Shown one piece after another: positions 57,055 to 64,000 of a stretch of DNA of 64,000 nt. The DNA lies in assembly GCA_018830885.1 (NCBI GenBank), contig JAHJRI010000364.1, positions 1 through 64,000 of the forward strand, read 5' to 3'. Every line of letters starts with the position of its first letter. The stretch's first letter is position 1. The stretch is from a bacterium (GTDB lineage Bacteria; SAR324; XYD2-FULL-50-16). Below the pieces are notes generated by a model that had not been told where the DNA came from, did no database searches, and saw only the letters and a list, made by a program, of their open reading frames with translations. The position numbers and the translations under genes were made by a program.

Positions 57055-58104
57055 ATGATAACGATATTGTTTTTTCTTTCCAGCGGTATCTTTCTGGGCT
57101 GGTCACTGGGAGCAAACGATGCTGCCAATGTATTCGGGACTGCGGTCGCGTCCAGAATGATCCGATTTAAAACGGCAGCCACCATCTGCAGTGTTTTTGT
57201 TGTCATCGGAGCGGTTGCGGGAGGCGCCGGCGCAGCTTCGACACTTGGTGAACTGGGATCAATCAATGCATTGGCCGGGGCCTTCACGGTAGCTTTAGCC
57301 GCGGCATTCACCGTTTTCTTCATGACCCGGGCGATGCTCCCTGTTTCCACTTCTCAGGCTATTGTTGGCGGGATCATTGGATGGAATTTTTTTGCAGGAG
57401 TCCATACAGATGTCGCTGTCTTCACAAAAATCGCCGCGACATGGGTAATCTGCCCGATTCTGGCAATGGCGTTCGCCTTTGTATTGTTCTTTATAGCCAA
57501 GGCATATGTGAGGAATTCCAAGGTCCACCTGTTTCGCCAGGATTCCCGGACCCGCCTTGGACTGATAGTGATCGGTGCTTTTGGATCTTATAGTCTGGGT
57601 GCGAACAATATTGCCAATGTGATGGGTGTTTTTGTGCCTTCTTCGCCTTTCAGGGATTTATCCATAGGTGGGTTTCTGACCATTACCAGCGTCCAGCAAC
57701 TGTTCTTTATCGGGGGGATAGCCATTGCCATCGGTGTTTTTACCTACTCCCGGAAAGTGATGGAGACAGTGGGGGGCAGTATATTTACCCTCTCCCCGAT
57801 CTCGGCATTGATTGTGGTCATGTCGGCATCCATGGTTCTGTTTATGTTTGCATCAAAAGAGCTTTACAATCTATTGTTGTACGCAGGGCTGCCGACAATC
57901 CCGCTGGTGCCTGTTTCAAGCTCCCAGGCTGTTGTTGGTGCCGTGATCGGGATAGGGTTGGCAAAAGGTGGGAAAAATCTTCATCTTGGTGTAGTGAGAC
58001 GAATCAGCCTGGGATGGGTGCTGACGCCGGTGATTTCTGCGGTGATTTCTTTTATGTCATTGTATTTTATGCAAAACGTATTTATGAACACCGTATACCA
58101 GTAA
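57055..58104 (+). CDS. pit: Inorganic phosphate transporter, PiT family
   Basis: A 349-residue polytopic transporter. Both halves carry the PiT signature: GWSLGANDAANVFGTAVASR at the start and SYSLGANNIANVMGVF near residue 180. VSTSQAIVGGIIGW and VSSSQAVVGAVIGIG are the paired re-entrant loops. PiT proteins carry metal-phosphate with H+ or Na+. The ATG at 57055 has an AAGGAG ribosome binding site seven bases upstream; a longer frame from 57001 would overlap the regulator. Confidence 0.95.
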   Translation: MITILFFLSSGIFLGWSLGANDAANVFGTAVASRMIRFKTAATICSVFVVIGAVAGGAGAASTLGELGSINALAGAFTVALAAAFTVFFMTRAMLPVSTSQAIVGGIIGWNFFAGVHTDVAVFTKIAATWVICPILAMAFAFVLFFIAKAYVRNSKVHLFRQDSRTRLGLIVIGAFGSYSLGANNIANVMGVFVPSSPFRDLSIGGFLTITSVQQLFFIGGIAIAIGVFTYSRKVMETVGGSIFTLSPISALIVVMSASMVLFMFASKELYNLLLYAGLPTIPLVPVSSSQAVVGAVIGIGLAKGGKNLHLGVVRRISLGWVLTPVISAVISFMSLYFMQNVFMNTVYQ

Positions 58105-58180
58105 CTTCTTTGACCCGCAATTGCCTTTTCTGTCTGCAGTCCTTTTTTATTCTCATCTGGTGGCGGGGTTGACGGGACTT

Positions 58181-58234
58181 GAAGTCTTTTGGACTTCGAT
58201 AACTAACTGATAAATTGAAAATTTTCAGTTTATC
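58181..58234. repeat. Two hairpins between pit and the integrase gene
   Basis: GAAGTC/GACTTC (58181-58197) is followed by an almost perfect 26-base palindrome at 58209-58234 centred on GAAAATTTTC. They lie between two convergent genes. They may end transcription from both sides; since they adjoin the recombinase gene, an attachment-site role is also possible but unproven. Confidence 0.4.
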
Positions 58235-58283
58235 GCGGAGTCGACTGTCATTTTAATGTCACGAAAATATCACCCGGTGACAT

Positions 58284-59453
58284 TCAGCCATCACCGGAAA
58301 TCCGGTTGACCATCTCCACGATGTCAATTTTCAAACTGTTCTGATATCCCCGGGTTGTTTCCAGATCCTTGTGTCTGGCCAGCTTTTGGACCCATGAAAG
58401 ACTAAATCCATCTGCCAGCAGGTTGGTGACCACCGATGCCCTGATCCCTTGAAGCGGTTTGACTCCGCTGATGTCCATTTCCTGCAGAATCTTCCGGATC
58501 GGTCGCCCCAGGGTGGTCAGATTCTGATAGAATTGACTTCCTGACCCATCATCCAGGTACCAGACCTCTTCCGGCTTCCGGTCTTTCAGATCAGTCTCCA
58601 GAAAAGCAGCCAGGTTATTTGAAATCGGGATGGTCTCTTCATGCTGCCCCTTGACAAACCACTCCAATTTCTCATTATCGACGATGTACAGTTGCCTGTT
58701 GTGCAGGTCGATCTCACTCAGCCGGAGGGACCAAACCTCGCCACCCCGCATGGCGGTTTCACACATCATGTAAAAGGCCCGGATCATGTTCTGATATCCC
58801 AGCCTGAAAAGTCTGTTCCTTGCTCCCAGGTGTTTCTCCTGCAGCCGTTTCTGAATATCCTGAAGTTGGCTCCTGGATAGCGTTTTTGGTTCCTTTTTGG
58901 TCTTTTTGGGTTTTTTCAGTCGTATCAGCCTGCAGTACTCGTTCTCTTCTGCCCAATAGAAAAATGTTTGCAGGTTGCGAAAGTGTTTGTGGATCGTGTT
59001 TCGTGCCAGTCCCCGTTCGGTCAGAAAGTTGATGAAGTCGTTGTTGTACTCCTTTTTGAAATCGTTGATCGGATGGTCCTTGACGCTGTCCAGGTAATAC
59101 ACGGCCGTTCTTTTGTAATCGGCATGAGTCCGGCTGCCCTTGTCACCATATGCCTTGACATGCTCCAGCCAGGCTTTCATCACGATGCGGATCCATTCCG
59201 AATCCGGTGGCGGTTCTTCCTCTTGAATCTCCCTTAGCGCTGTCAGTTCTCTCAGCTTTGTATGGTAAAGGTGATCAAGAAATATCTCCTTCTCCCGGGT
59301 GTTCCTGGAGACCTTCCTGCCCGACTTGGTGATCTTGAATTCATAATCCGCCAGATTGCACAACTTCAACCGCCTGCCCTGTTTCCCGCTTTTCATTTTC
59401 TCCAGGCGGAACCGGCCCATTACAGCAGTATCGGTGAAGTAAATCTTACTCAT
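58284..59453 (-). CDS. Tyrosine recombinase/integrase
   Basis: A 389-residue phage-type integrase. The N-terminal part has a SAM-like core-binding domain (EWIRIVMKAWLEHVK, then INFLTERGLARNTIHKHFRNLQ). The catalytic domain has R236 in ETAMRGGEVWSL, R338 in GIRASVVTNLL, H361 in KLARHKDLETT, and the nucleophile Y370. The usual His three residues before the second Arg is Gln335 here. It lies at the left end of an AT-rich accessory stretch. No tRNA sits next to it in this window. Confidence 0.92.
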   Translation of the reverse strand: MSKIYFTDTAVMGRFRLEKMKSGKQGRRLKLCNLADYEFKITKSGRKVSRNTREKEIFLDHLYHTKLRELTALREIQEEEPPPDSEWIRIVMKAWLEHVKAYGDKGSRTHADYKRTAVYYLDSVKDHPINDFKKEYNNDFINFLTERGLARNTIHKHFRNLQTFFYWAEENEYCRLIRLKKPKKTKKEPKTLSRSQLQDIQKRLQEKHLGARNRLFRLGYQNMIRAFYMMCETAMRGGEVWSLRLSEIDLHNRQLYIVDNEKLEWFVKGQHEETIPISNNLAAFLETDLKDRKPEEVWYLDDGSGSQFYQNLTTLGRPIRKILQEMDISGVKPLQGIRASVVTNLLADGFSLSWVQKLARHKDLETTRGYQNSLKIDIVEMVNRISGDG

Positions 59454-59586
59454 ATTTGCAACTTTAACAGAAAAAAAATGTCCTTGAGCATTTGATTAAT
59501 TTAAAAATAAACGTGTTCTATGAGTAACATTTAAGGTGAGAAATTGGTTTTCGAGCGTGCTTATGTGGGGATAATAGCAGATTAAT

Positions 59587-60060
59587 TTATTGGTTTTTGT
59601 ATTTAGCTTTCCACTCCTGTTTTAATGTAGCCCAATCTGAAAAAGACTGTTTTAGGATGTCACTTGAATGAATTCCGTTGCCGAAGACTCCAAGTCTTTT
59701 AAAAGAGGGATAGCAACCCTGTTTTTGAAGGGTATAAATAAGTCTTTCTTCCCATTTTGAATTTTGGTCATATCCAAAACAAAAAACATCAGGATCCAAA
59801 TTAATAACTGAATAAAGACCATCTTCAAGTGAATCAATGTGACAACTATCAACCCATTTTAAACGCATAATGTTTTTGCATCGGTCTTTCTCAGAGAAAA
59901 CTGGTAATCGATTTTTATTCTTGAATACTATTCTGTCAGGAACCACTATCACGGAAAGAGAACCCAGTTCTGAAGCGTTTTTTAAAAATGAATAATGCCC
60001 TTCGTGCAGCAAATCAAAAGTTCCCCAAGTTACAACCTTATTACGGCGAATTAATTCCAT
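59587..60060 (-). CDS. Small cytidylyltransferase-like nucleotidyltransferase
   Basis: A 157-residue protein of the nucleotidyltransferase (HIGH-type) superfamily. It has VVTWGTFDLLHEGHYSFLKNA near residue 10, where GxFDxxHxGH is the catalytic signature. VVPDRIVFKNKNRLPVFSEKDR corresponds to the family's substrate-side segment. A C-terminal IHSSDILK replaces the usual ISTTxI/K motif. Relatives make CDP-glycerol, FAD or CDP-ethanolamine; which substrate applies is unknown. Its start overlaps the end of the HD-domain gene by 20 bases, so the two are a translationally coupled pair. Confidence 0.8.
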   Translation of the reverse strand: MELIRRNKVVTWGTFDLLHEGHYSFLKNASELGSLSVIVVPDRIVFKNKNRLPVFSEKDRCKNIMRLKWVDSCHIDSLEDGLYSVINLDPDVFCFGYDQNSKWEERLIYTLQKQGCYPSFKRLGVFGNGIHSSDILKQSFSDWATLKQEWKAKYKNQ

Positions 60061-61696
60061 AATCTTTATACAGTCTTATTATTCCGTTTAAATAGTTGAT
60101 TGTTTTTACTTTGAAATCATCCAAAATCTCATTTGCTTGATCAGCGTTAACTTGTACGATTTCGGTGAAAAAACCTTCAACAAGTGGCTGTAGTTTATTT
60201 TTATACAACGATTCTGTTGTCTTTGTGGGATCGCTAAGAATTTCTTCTATTTCAGAATATATAAAATCAAACGGAAAAGATAGGTAGCAATTTGAGACGT
60301 TTAGGTTATAAGCCTTTATTTTGGATAAGTCACTGAACTCATCTGTATTTCCTCCGTAGGCATGTCGCATATGTCGGAAAACTTCGCATATATTAAGGGG
60401 TCGTTGAGTTATCTCATCATAAAACATGTCTTCTTTAAAATCCTCGGCTTTAATTGCAGGAATATCTATGAGATCAAACATAACCCTTCCTTGTGCACTC
60501 ATGTTTACCTTGATCTTCAAACCTTCCTCGATAGCTTTAAAATCTCTCCAGCCATTTTCTCGTTTCCAATACTCGTCTGTTAAATTTTGCTTGTAGTCAT
60601 GAATCTTTCTGAAATTTGCTATTGGAAGCACTTCATAGAGAATTCTATAACGGATCCTTTCAGCAACTTCATTGATAAAGGGGTTTTTTGATTTTTCAAA
60701 TAGGTTTAAAAGATCATTGTCCGTTAAGAACGCAAGTTCATTAGGTTTTTTGTTCAAGTCTAGCAAAGCTCGAATGATCAACTCTTGGGCAGCCCTGTGA
60801 ATCGAGTTATAGTACAATCGTCTGTATACTGTTTCACGAGCTTTTAGCATTGATTCCATCGACATTGCGGATGATGCATTTAAGAATAGCCGGTTTTTGT
60901 CTTCGTGCGTATGAATCTCCATATTTGCTACAATATCCCAAATATCAACATCACCGGTTTTTACACCTGTGTAAAACGCATCTCTTCTTAAATAGTCTAA
61001 CCTATCAATACCGAAGGTAGATGGGATAAGGTCGCATAAAAAGGAGTAGCGATTCGTAAGTTCTTCATCTCCAAGATCAATAGGTTTTCCAAAGCTTAGA
61101 GCAGCAATGTTTTTTGGTTCGATTAATCCAATTGCTTCTTTCTCCTCCCCACTATATTTGCTTTCCAATACAGACTTTAAGTCACTTAAATAAGTTGGTA
61201 TCTGGTTGAAAATGGGGTCAGTCAGTTCGTTTCCGGCAATGTCCTTCCCCGTAATTAGCCGATTTCCCCATCTTTCATGTGTCCACTCACGATAAGTGAC
61301 ATCTCTTCTACAGAACATTTCAAATACATGGCAAAATGGACCGTGCCCAATATCGTGCAAAAGAGCAGATATCTCCATCGCCCTATATGTTATTTCATTA
61401 AATTGAATTTTCTTTATATTGTCGGTATGTGTCTGAGAGTGAAAATCAGACAATCTATCATACGCTAATTGAGCAAGAAAACTCGAACCAACACTATGCT
61501 CAAATCGAGTATGAGTTGCTCCTGGAAAAACTAAATACAAGGTTGAAAGCTGCCTTATGCCACGGAGACGCTGAAAAACCTCTAAATCGATAAGTCTGCG
61601 TACAATGCCTGAAGTTGGAATGTATCCGTAAAGAGGATCATAGTATAATCCCTTTCCCAATTTAGGAAGTTTCTTTTGTACCTTTGCTAGTCTCAT
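60041..61696 (-). CDS. HD-domain phosphohydrolase, SAMHD1/dGTPase-like (COG1078)
   Basis: A 551-residue protein. It starts with the COG1078 pattern YDPLYGYIPTSGIVRRLID and FQRLRGIRQLSTLYLVFPGA. The metal site is complete: H in THTRFEHSVG (residues 61-70), H114-D115 in ALLHDIGHGP, and the later Asp in STFGIDRLDYLRRD. The family includes the human SAMHD1 dNTPase and bacterial dGTPases, so hydrolysis of a dNTP or related nucleotide is likely. It is the upstream member of a pair with the nucleotidyltransferase. The DNA is more AT-rich than the core genes. Confidence 0.88.
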   Translation of the reverse strand: MRLAKVQKKLPKLGKGLYYDPLYGYIPTSGIVRRLIDLEVFQRLRGIRQLSTLYLVFPGATHTRFEHSVGSSFLAQLAYDRLSDFHSQTHTDNIKKIQFNEITYRAMEISALLHDIGHGPFCHVFEMFCRRDVTYREWTHERWGNRLITGKDIAGNELTDPIFNQIPTYLSDLKSVLESKYSGEEKEAIGLIEPKNIAALSFGKPIDLGDEELTNRYSFLCDLIPSTFGIDRLDYLRRDAFYTGVKTGDVDIWDIVANMEIHTHEDKNRLFLNASSAMSMESMLKARETVYRRLYYNSIHRAAQELIIRALLDLNKKPNELAFLTDNDLLNLFEKSKNPFINEVAERIRYRILYEVLPIANFRKIHDYKQNLTDEYWKRENGWRDFKAIEEGLKIKVNMSAQGRVMFDLIDIPAIKAEDFKEDMFYDEITQRPLNICEVFRHMRHAYGGNTDEFSDLSKIKAYNLNVSNCYLSFPFDFIYSEIEEILSDPTKTTESLYKNKLQPLVEGFFTEIVQVNADQANEILDDFKVKTINYLNGIIRLYKDYGINSP

Positions 61697-62170
61697 ACAA
61701 TCTCCGAACTGCTATGGGATAAATTGTGCAAAAAATATTTCAGCTTTGAACAATCATTCAAGCAACTATCGATTATATGTTTCGTGGGGTTGCGAAATCA
61801 ATACAATGTGTAATAGTTCGTGTCAATGGGAAATATTAAATCAGTCAAGAAAGCACTCCCCCGCCCGGATTATTTTTATATAGAAAGCTAAGAAGCGGCT
61901 GTTCTCTCATGCCCTCTTTTCTGTGTGGATTGTTTATTATAAAGCGATTACGGGGGAAAAAGGGGTTAGATAAAATAGCTAGGCGTGGCCATTATTGGCT
62001 GTTTTTGACGGAAATTCCGCAGCTCTATCTAAGAGCAGACTGGTCTTAACTAACTAAATTAATGAACTATATCTGTTCAAATCGACATTTTTTCCTGATA
62101 AACTCTATACCCTGCTGTTTTTTGAAGGGCTTTCGACGAAAAACATCAGCTGCAGTAATATGTTTACCTT
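61697..62170. other. 474-bp AT-rich gap between the two accessory gene pairs
   Basis: No gene or RNA recognised. It should hold the promoter of the HD-domain gene and the 3' end of the HEPN-type gene's transcript. No clear inverted repeat or att-like direct repeat stands out by eye. Confidence 0.3.
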
Positions 62171-63061
62171 TTAATTTTGAAAGTCAAATTTTAAAACTTC
62201 GAACCAAATCACGGCAATCCAATTAATTCCTAAATCAATAATTGGTTTAAAAAATTGGTCTGGATATATAATATCCGAGGTTGCTAAATTATTTTGCCAA
62301 GTCCCTTGTAAAAAGTGAAAATATCGGTTTCTTAATTCTATCAAAAAATCGAAGAATCCTATGAAGCTTACATTTAGCTCCTCATCTTCAATTTCGTTTT
62401 CAATATATTTATCATCGATTTTATCTTTGTATATTTTGAAATATTTTGACCTCAGTTCTTCGAATTCAAGTACATCAAACTTAATATCAATTGAAGTACT
62501 ATAAAATGGCTCTAAATTAAAAACCTCGTTAATGAAAGTTCTGAAGAACTTAATTTCACTATCGGCACCAGATTTTCCTACATACTTTTGTAGAGATCTG
62601 AATGTTTTTTTAAAATCCTTTGACCTAGAAGTATATATGAGCGGGATGCTATAACTAACTCCTTCCAAGATTCTGTATAAAAATAAAAAGGATTCTAAGT
62701 ATCTGTTATTTAGCCGTGCTAAAACGCAATTGATCACTTCAATCTCTATTGGGTCATAAAAATCTCGATTACGATGAAATTCTGAAAAGTAGTTGGCAAC
62801 GTCAAATATTTTAACTTCTTCTGGGAATAAATCTGAAATTATTTGTTGTTTGATAGTTCTATTATTTAAAAATGGTAGCTGAAAGTAGTTCGTTCTTAAT
62901 ACATAGTTTTTATTTGAGAATTCATCTAAAACTTTACATGTACCAGAAAGGATTCTGAAAATGCCTAAAGATGATTTATGGGTTCTTTCTAAAAATAAAC
63001 CCTTAAGTTTTTCATTTCCAGAATGAAAAATTGGATCTTTAAAAATGTATCGACTACTCAT
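62171..63061 (-). CDS. HEPN-like protein with RX4H motif (candidate ribonuclease)
   Basis: A 296-residue, mainly helical, charged protein that I do not recognise as a named family. Near the C-terminus it carries ELRNRYFHF (residues 242-250). R244-N245-x3-H249 fits the RNxxxH (RX4-6H) motif of HEPN ribonucleases. The preceding helix-rich part (YLESFLFLYRILEGVSYSIP) could be the first HEPN helix pair. It overlaps the upstream DGQHR-type gene by eight bases, so the pair is coupled. The function is inferred from one short motif plus context. Confidence 0.55.
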   Translation of the reverse strand: MSSRYIFKDPIFHSGNEKLKGLFLERTHKSSLGIFRILSGTCKVLDEFSNKNYVLRTNYFQLPFLNNRTIKQQIISDLFPEEVKIFDVANYFSEFHRNRDFYDPIEIEVINCVLARLNNRYLESFLFLYRILEGVSYSIPLIYTSRSKDFKKTFRSLQKYVGKSGADSEIKFFRTFINEVFNLEPFYSTSIDIKFDVLEFEELRSKYFKIYKDKIDDKYIENEIEDEELNVSFIGFFDFLIELRNRYFHFLQGTWQNNLATSDIIYPDQFFKPIIDLGINWIAVIWFEVLKFDFQN

Positions 63062-64000
63062 TTGTTAACTCGCTGAAATATTCAAGCAGTTCATCAGAAT
63101 CAAGATCCTTGTATTCATTGAAGTTCTTAAAATATTCACATGACAATTCTCTTCTGAACTTTCCCACCTTTATTCTAGATGGATTAAATTCTGAAAAGGC
63201 ACTATCGAAGGTAGTAATAGCATTTTTAAATTCGGATACAGAAAGAGATAAAATCGTTTTTGAGGAGCTTTTCATACCAACTGCAAAACCAACTAGGTTA
63301 TTTGTAAGTTTGAGCCATTTTAAGCATTTTGGATTTTCTTGGAATTTTGAAAGAGATTTAATTACATCTTCAAATTTTGATTTATAGGTATTTGGTTCTA
63401 TGGACATAATTTTGTTTACCAAAAGCTCATCCATTTTTTCTTCTATAATTTTTTTGTTATCAATAATTGGACTTTCAGCCATAAATGCCAAGTAGGCTTG
63501 AATGATATCGGATTTTCTAAACGCCTTTCTGATGATTTTATTAGCAGCTTCTTTTTCCGTTTGAATCTCTAATCCAAATTCATTAAAGTCAAAAGCATTT
63601 GCCATCATCATTTCAACTTGATGCCTTGGAGTCATAGGACGTTGACCATTGTTTAGAGTAATCATTCTATAAAGGAGTTTTTCAACTGAATCGCAAAAAA
63701 GAAAATTGATATATAACTTTCTATCTTTATTAATTTTTTTAGAATCAACTAAACGTGATAGGGTATTCAGTCTCTGGATCCCATCTAATACGAATGACTT
63801 TTTTATATTTTTGCTAACAAATGCTGTAATTTCATTTAGATTAGAATCAGACTTAATATCAGGATTAATGAATGCTATTGTTATTGGAGGCATTACACAG
63901 CCGGCATCCAAGTCCCTTTCAAGCTTTTTATAAAACTTTTTATCTTGTCTTTTTCTTTGAAAATCAGTTTTATCAATTAAAGGAATAAGAGTATTAAAAG
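63054..64000 (-). CDS. DGQHR-type (DndB/DUF262-like) protein, 5' end beyond the window
   Basis: The frame stays open to the right edge, so the true start is outside; at least 315 residues are visible. It contains KSFVLDGIQRLNTLSRLVD, where DGIQR stands for the DGQHR/DGQQR signature of DndB- and DUF262-type proteins, a ParB/sulfiredoxin-like fold. LNNGQRPMTPRHQVEMMMANAF follows, a segment also usual there. Such proteins recur in phosphorothioation and other phage-defence loci, often beside nucleases. Here the partner is an RX4H protein overlapping its 3' end. Whether it binds or cuts DNA cannot be read from this part. Confidence 0.65.
   Translation of the reverse strand, partial: FNTLIPLIDKTDFQRKRQDKKFYKKLERDLDAGCVMPPITIAFINPDIKSDSNLNEITAFVSKNIKKSFVLDGIQRLNTLSRLVDSKKINKDRKLYINFLFCDSVEKLLYRMITLNNGQRPMTPRHQVEMMMANAFDFNEFGLEIQTEKEAANKIIRKAFRKSDIIQAYLAFMAESPIIDNKKIIEEKMDELLVNKIMSIEPNTYKSKFEDVIKSLSKFQENPKCLKWLKLTNNLVGFAVGMKSSSKTILSLSVSEFKNAITTFDSAFSEFNPSRIKVGKFRRELSCEYFKNFNEYKDLDSDELLEYFSELTNE

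Overview
The window reads as chromosomal DNA of a Gram-negative, deltaproteobacterium-like organism (Desulfobacterota- or SAR324-like). This is inferred from four things. GyrB is the long type, with the extra C-terminal insert. A double-membrane envelope toolkit is present (SurA-like, LpoA-like, GspL/M/N, HflK/C, MltG). LL-diaminopimelate aminotransferase is present. A LIV-type ABC transporter has acyl-CoA synthetases built into its locus. The exact taxon cannot be read from the sequence. One gene, a homologue of the spirochaete cytoplasmic filament protein CfpA, is out of place for that assignment.

Layout. 1-10.9 kb is housekeeping: the 3' part of proA, rnhA, a class I adenylate cyclase, gpsA-folC, tRNA-Leu(CAA), dapL, a DUF374 acyltransferase, a PfkB kinase and an orphan gatC. 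10.9-17.1 kb is the replication block dnaA-dnaN-recF-gyrB on the minus strand. The 608-bp divergent gap upstream of dnaA is the best place to look for oriC, although no DnaA-box cluster is visible. 17.7-26.5 kb holds tsaE, an ITPase, a 58-residue four-cysteine protein, an OYE-family flavin oxidoreductase, an RNase II-family exonuclease, rluD-rng and ribH, with several long AT-rich gaps.

26.7-42 kb is an envelope and proteostasis block. On the plus strand are a secreted hypothetical protein, a SurA-type isomerase and an LpoA-like lipoprotein-activator homologue. On the minus strand are cfpA-like, gspL-gspM-gspN, mltG and hflK-hflC, with an S41 C-terminal processing protease upstream. 42-46.3 kb holds a COG2187-type pseudokinase, a CBS-CBS-ACT protein, an acyl-CoA dehydrogenase and an XRE-cupin regulator.

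46.8-56.3 kb is a branched-chain-type ABC importer (livG, livH, livM, livK, livF) interleaved with two acyl-CoA synthetases. It probably imports a carboxylic acid and activates it to a CoA thioester. The divergent XRE-cupin protein is a plausible regulator and the acyl-CoA dehydrogenase a plausible next catabolic step. 56.4-58.1 kb is a DUF47/PiT phosphate transport pair.

58.3-64 kb looks like acquired DNA. A tyrosine recombinase is followed by AT-rich minus-strand genes forming two overlapping pairs: an HD-domain (SAMHD1/dGTPase-like) protein with a small nucleotidyltransferase, and a DGQHR-type protein (running off the right edge) with a protein carrying a HEPN-type RX4H motif. Both pairs look like candidate defence or conflict modules. 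Together with the CfpA homologue they are the most interesting content here.
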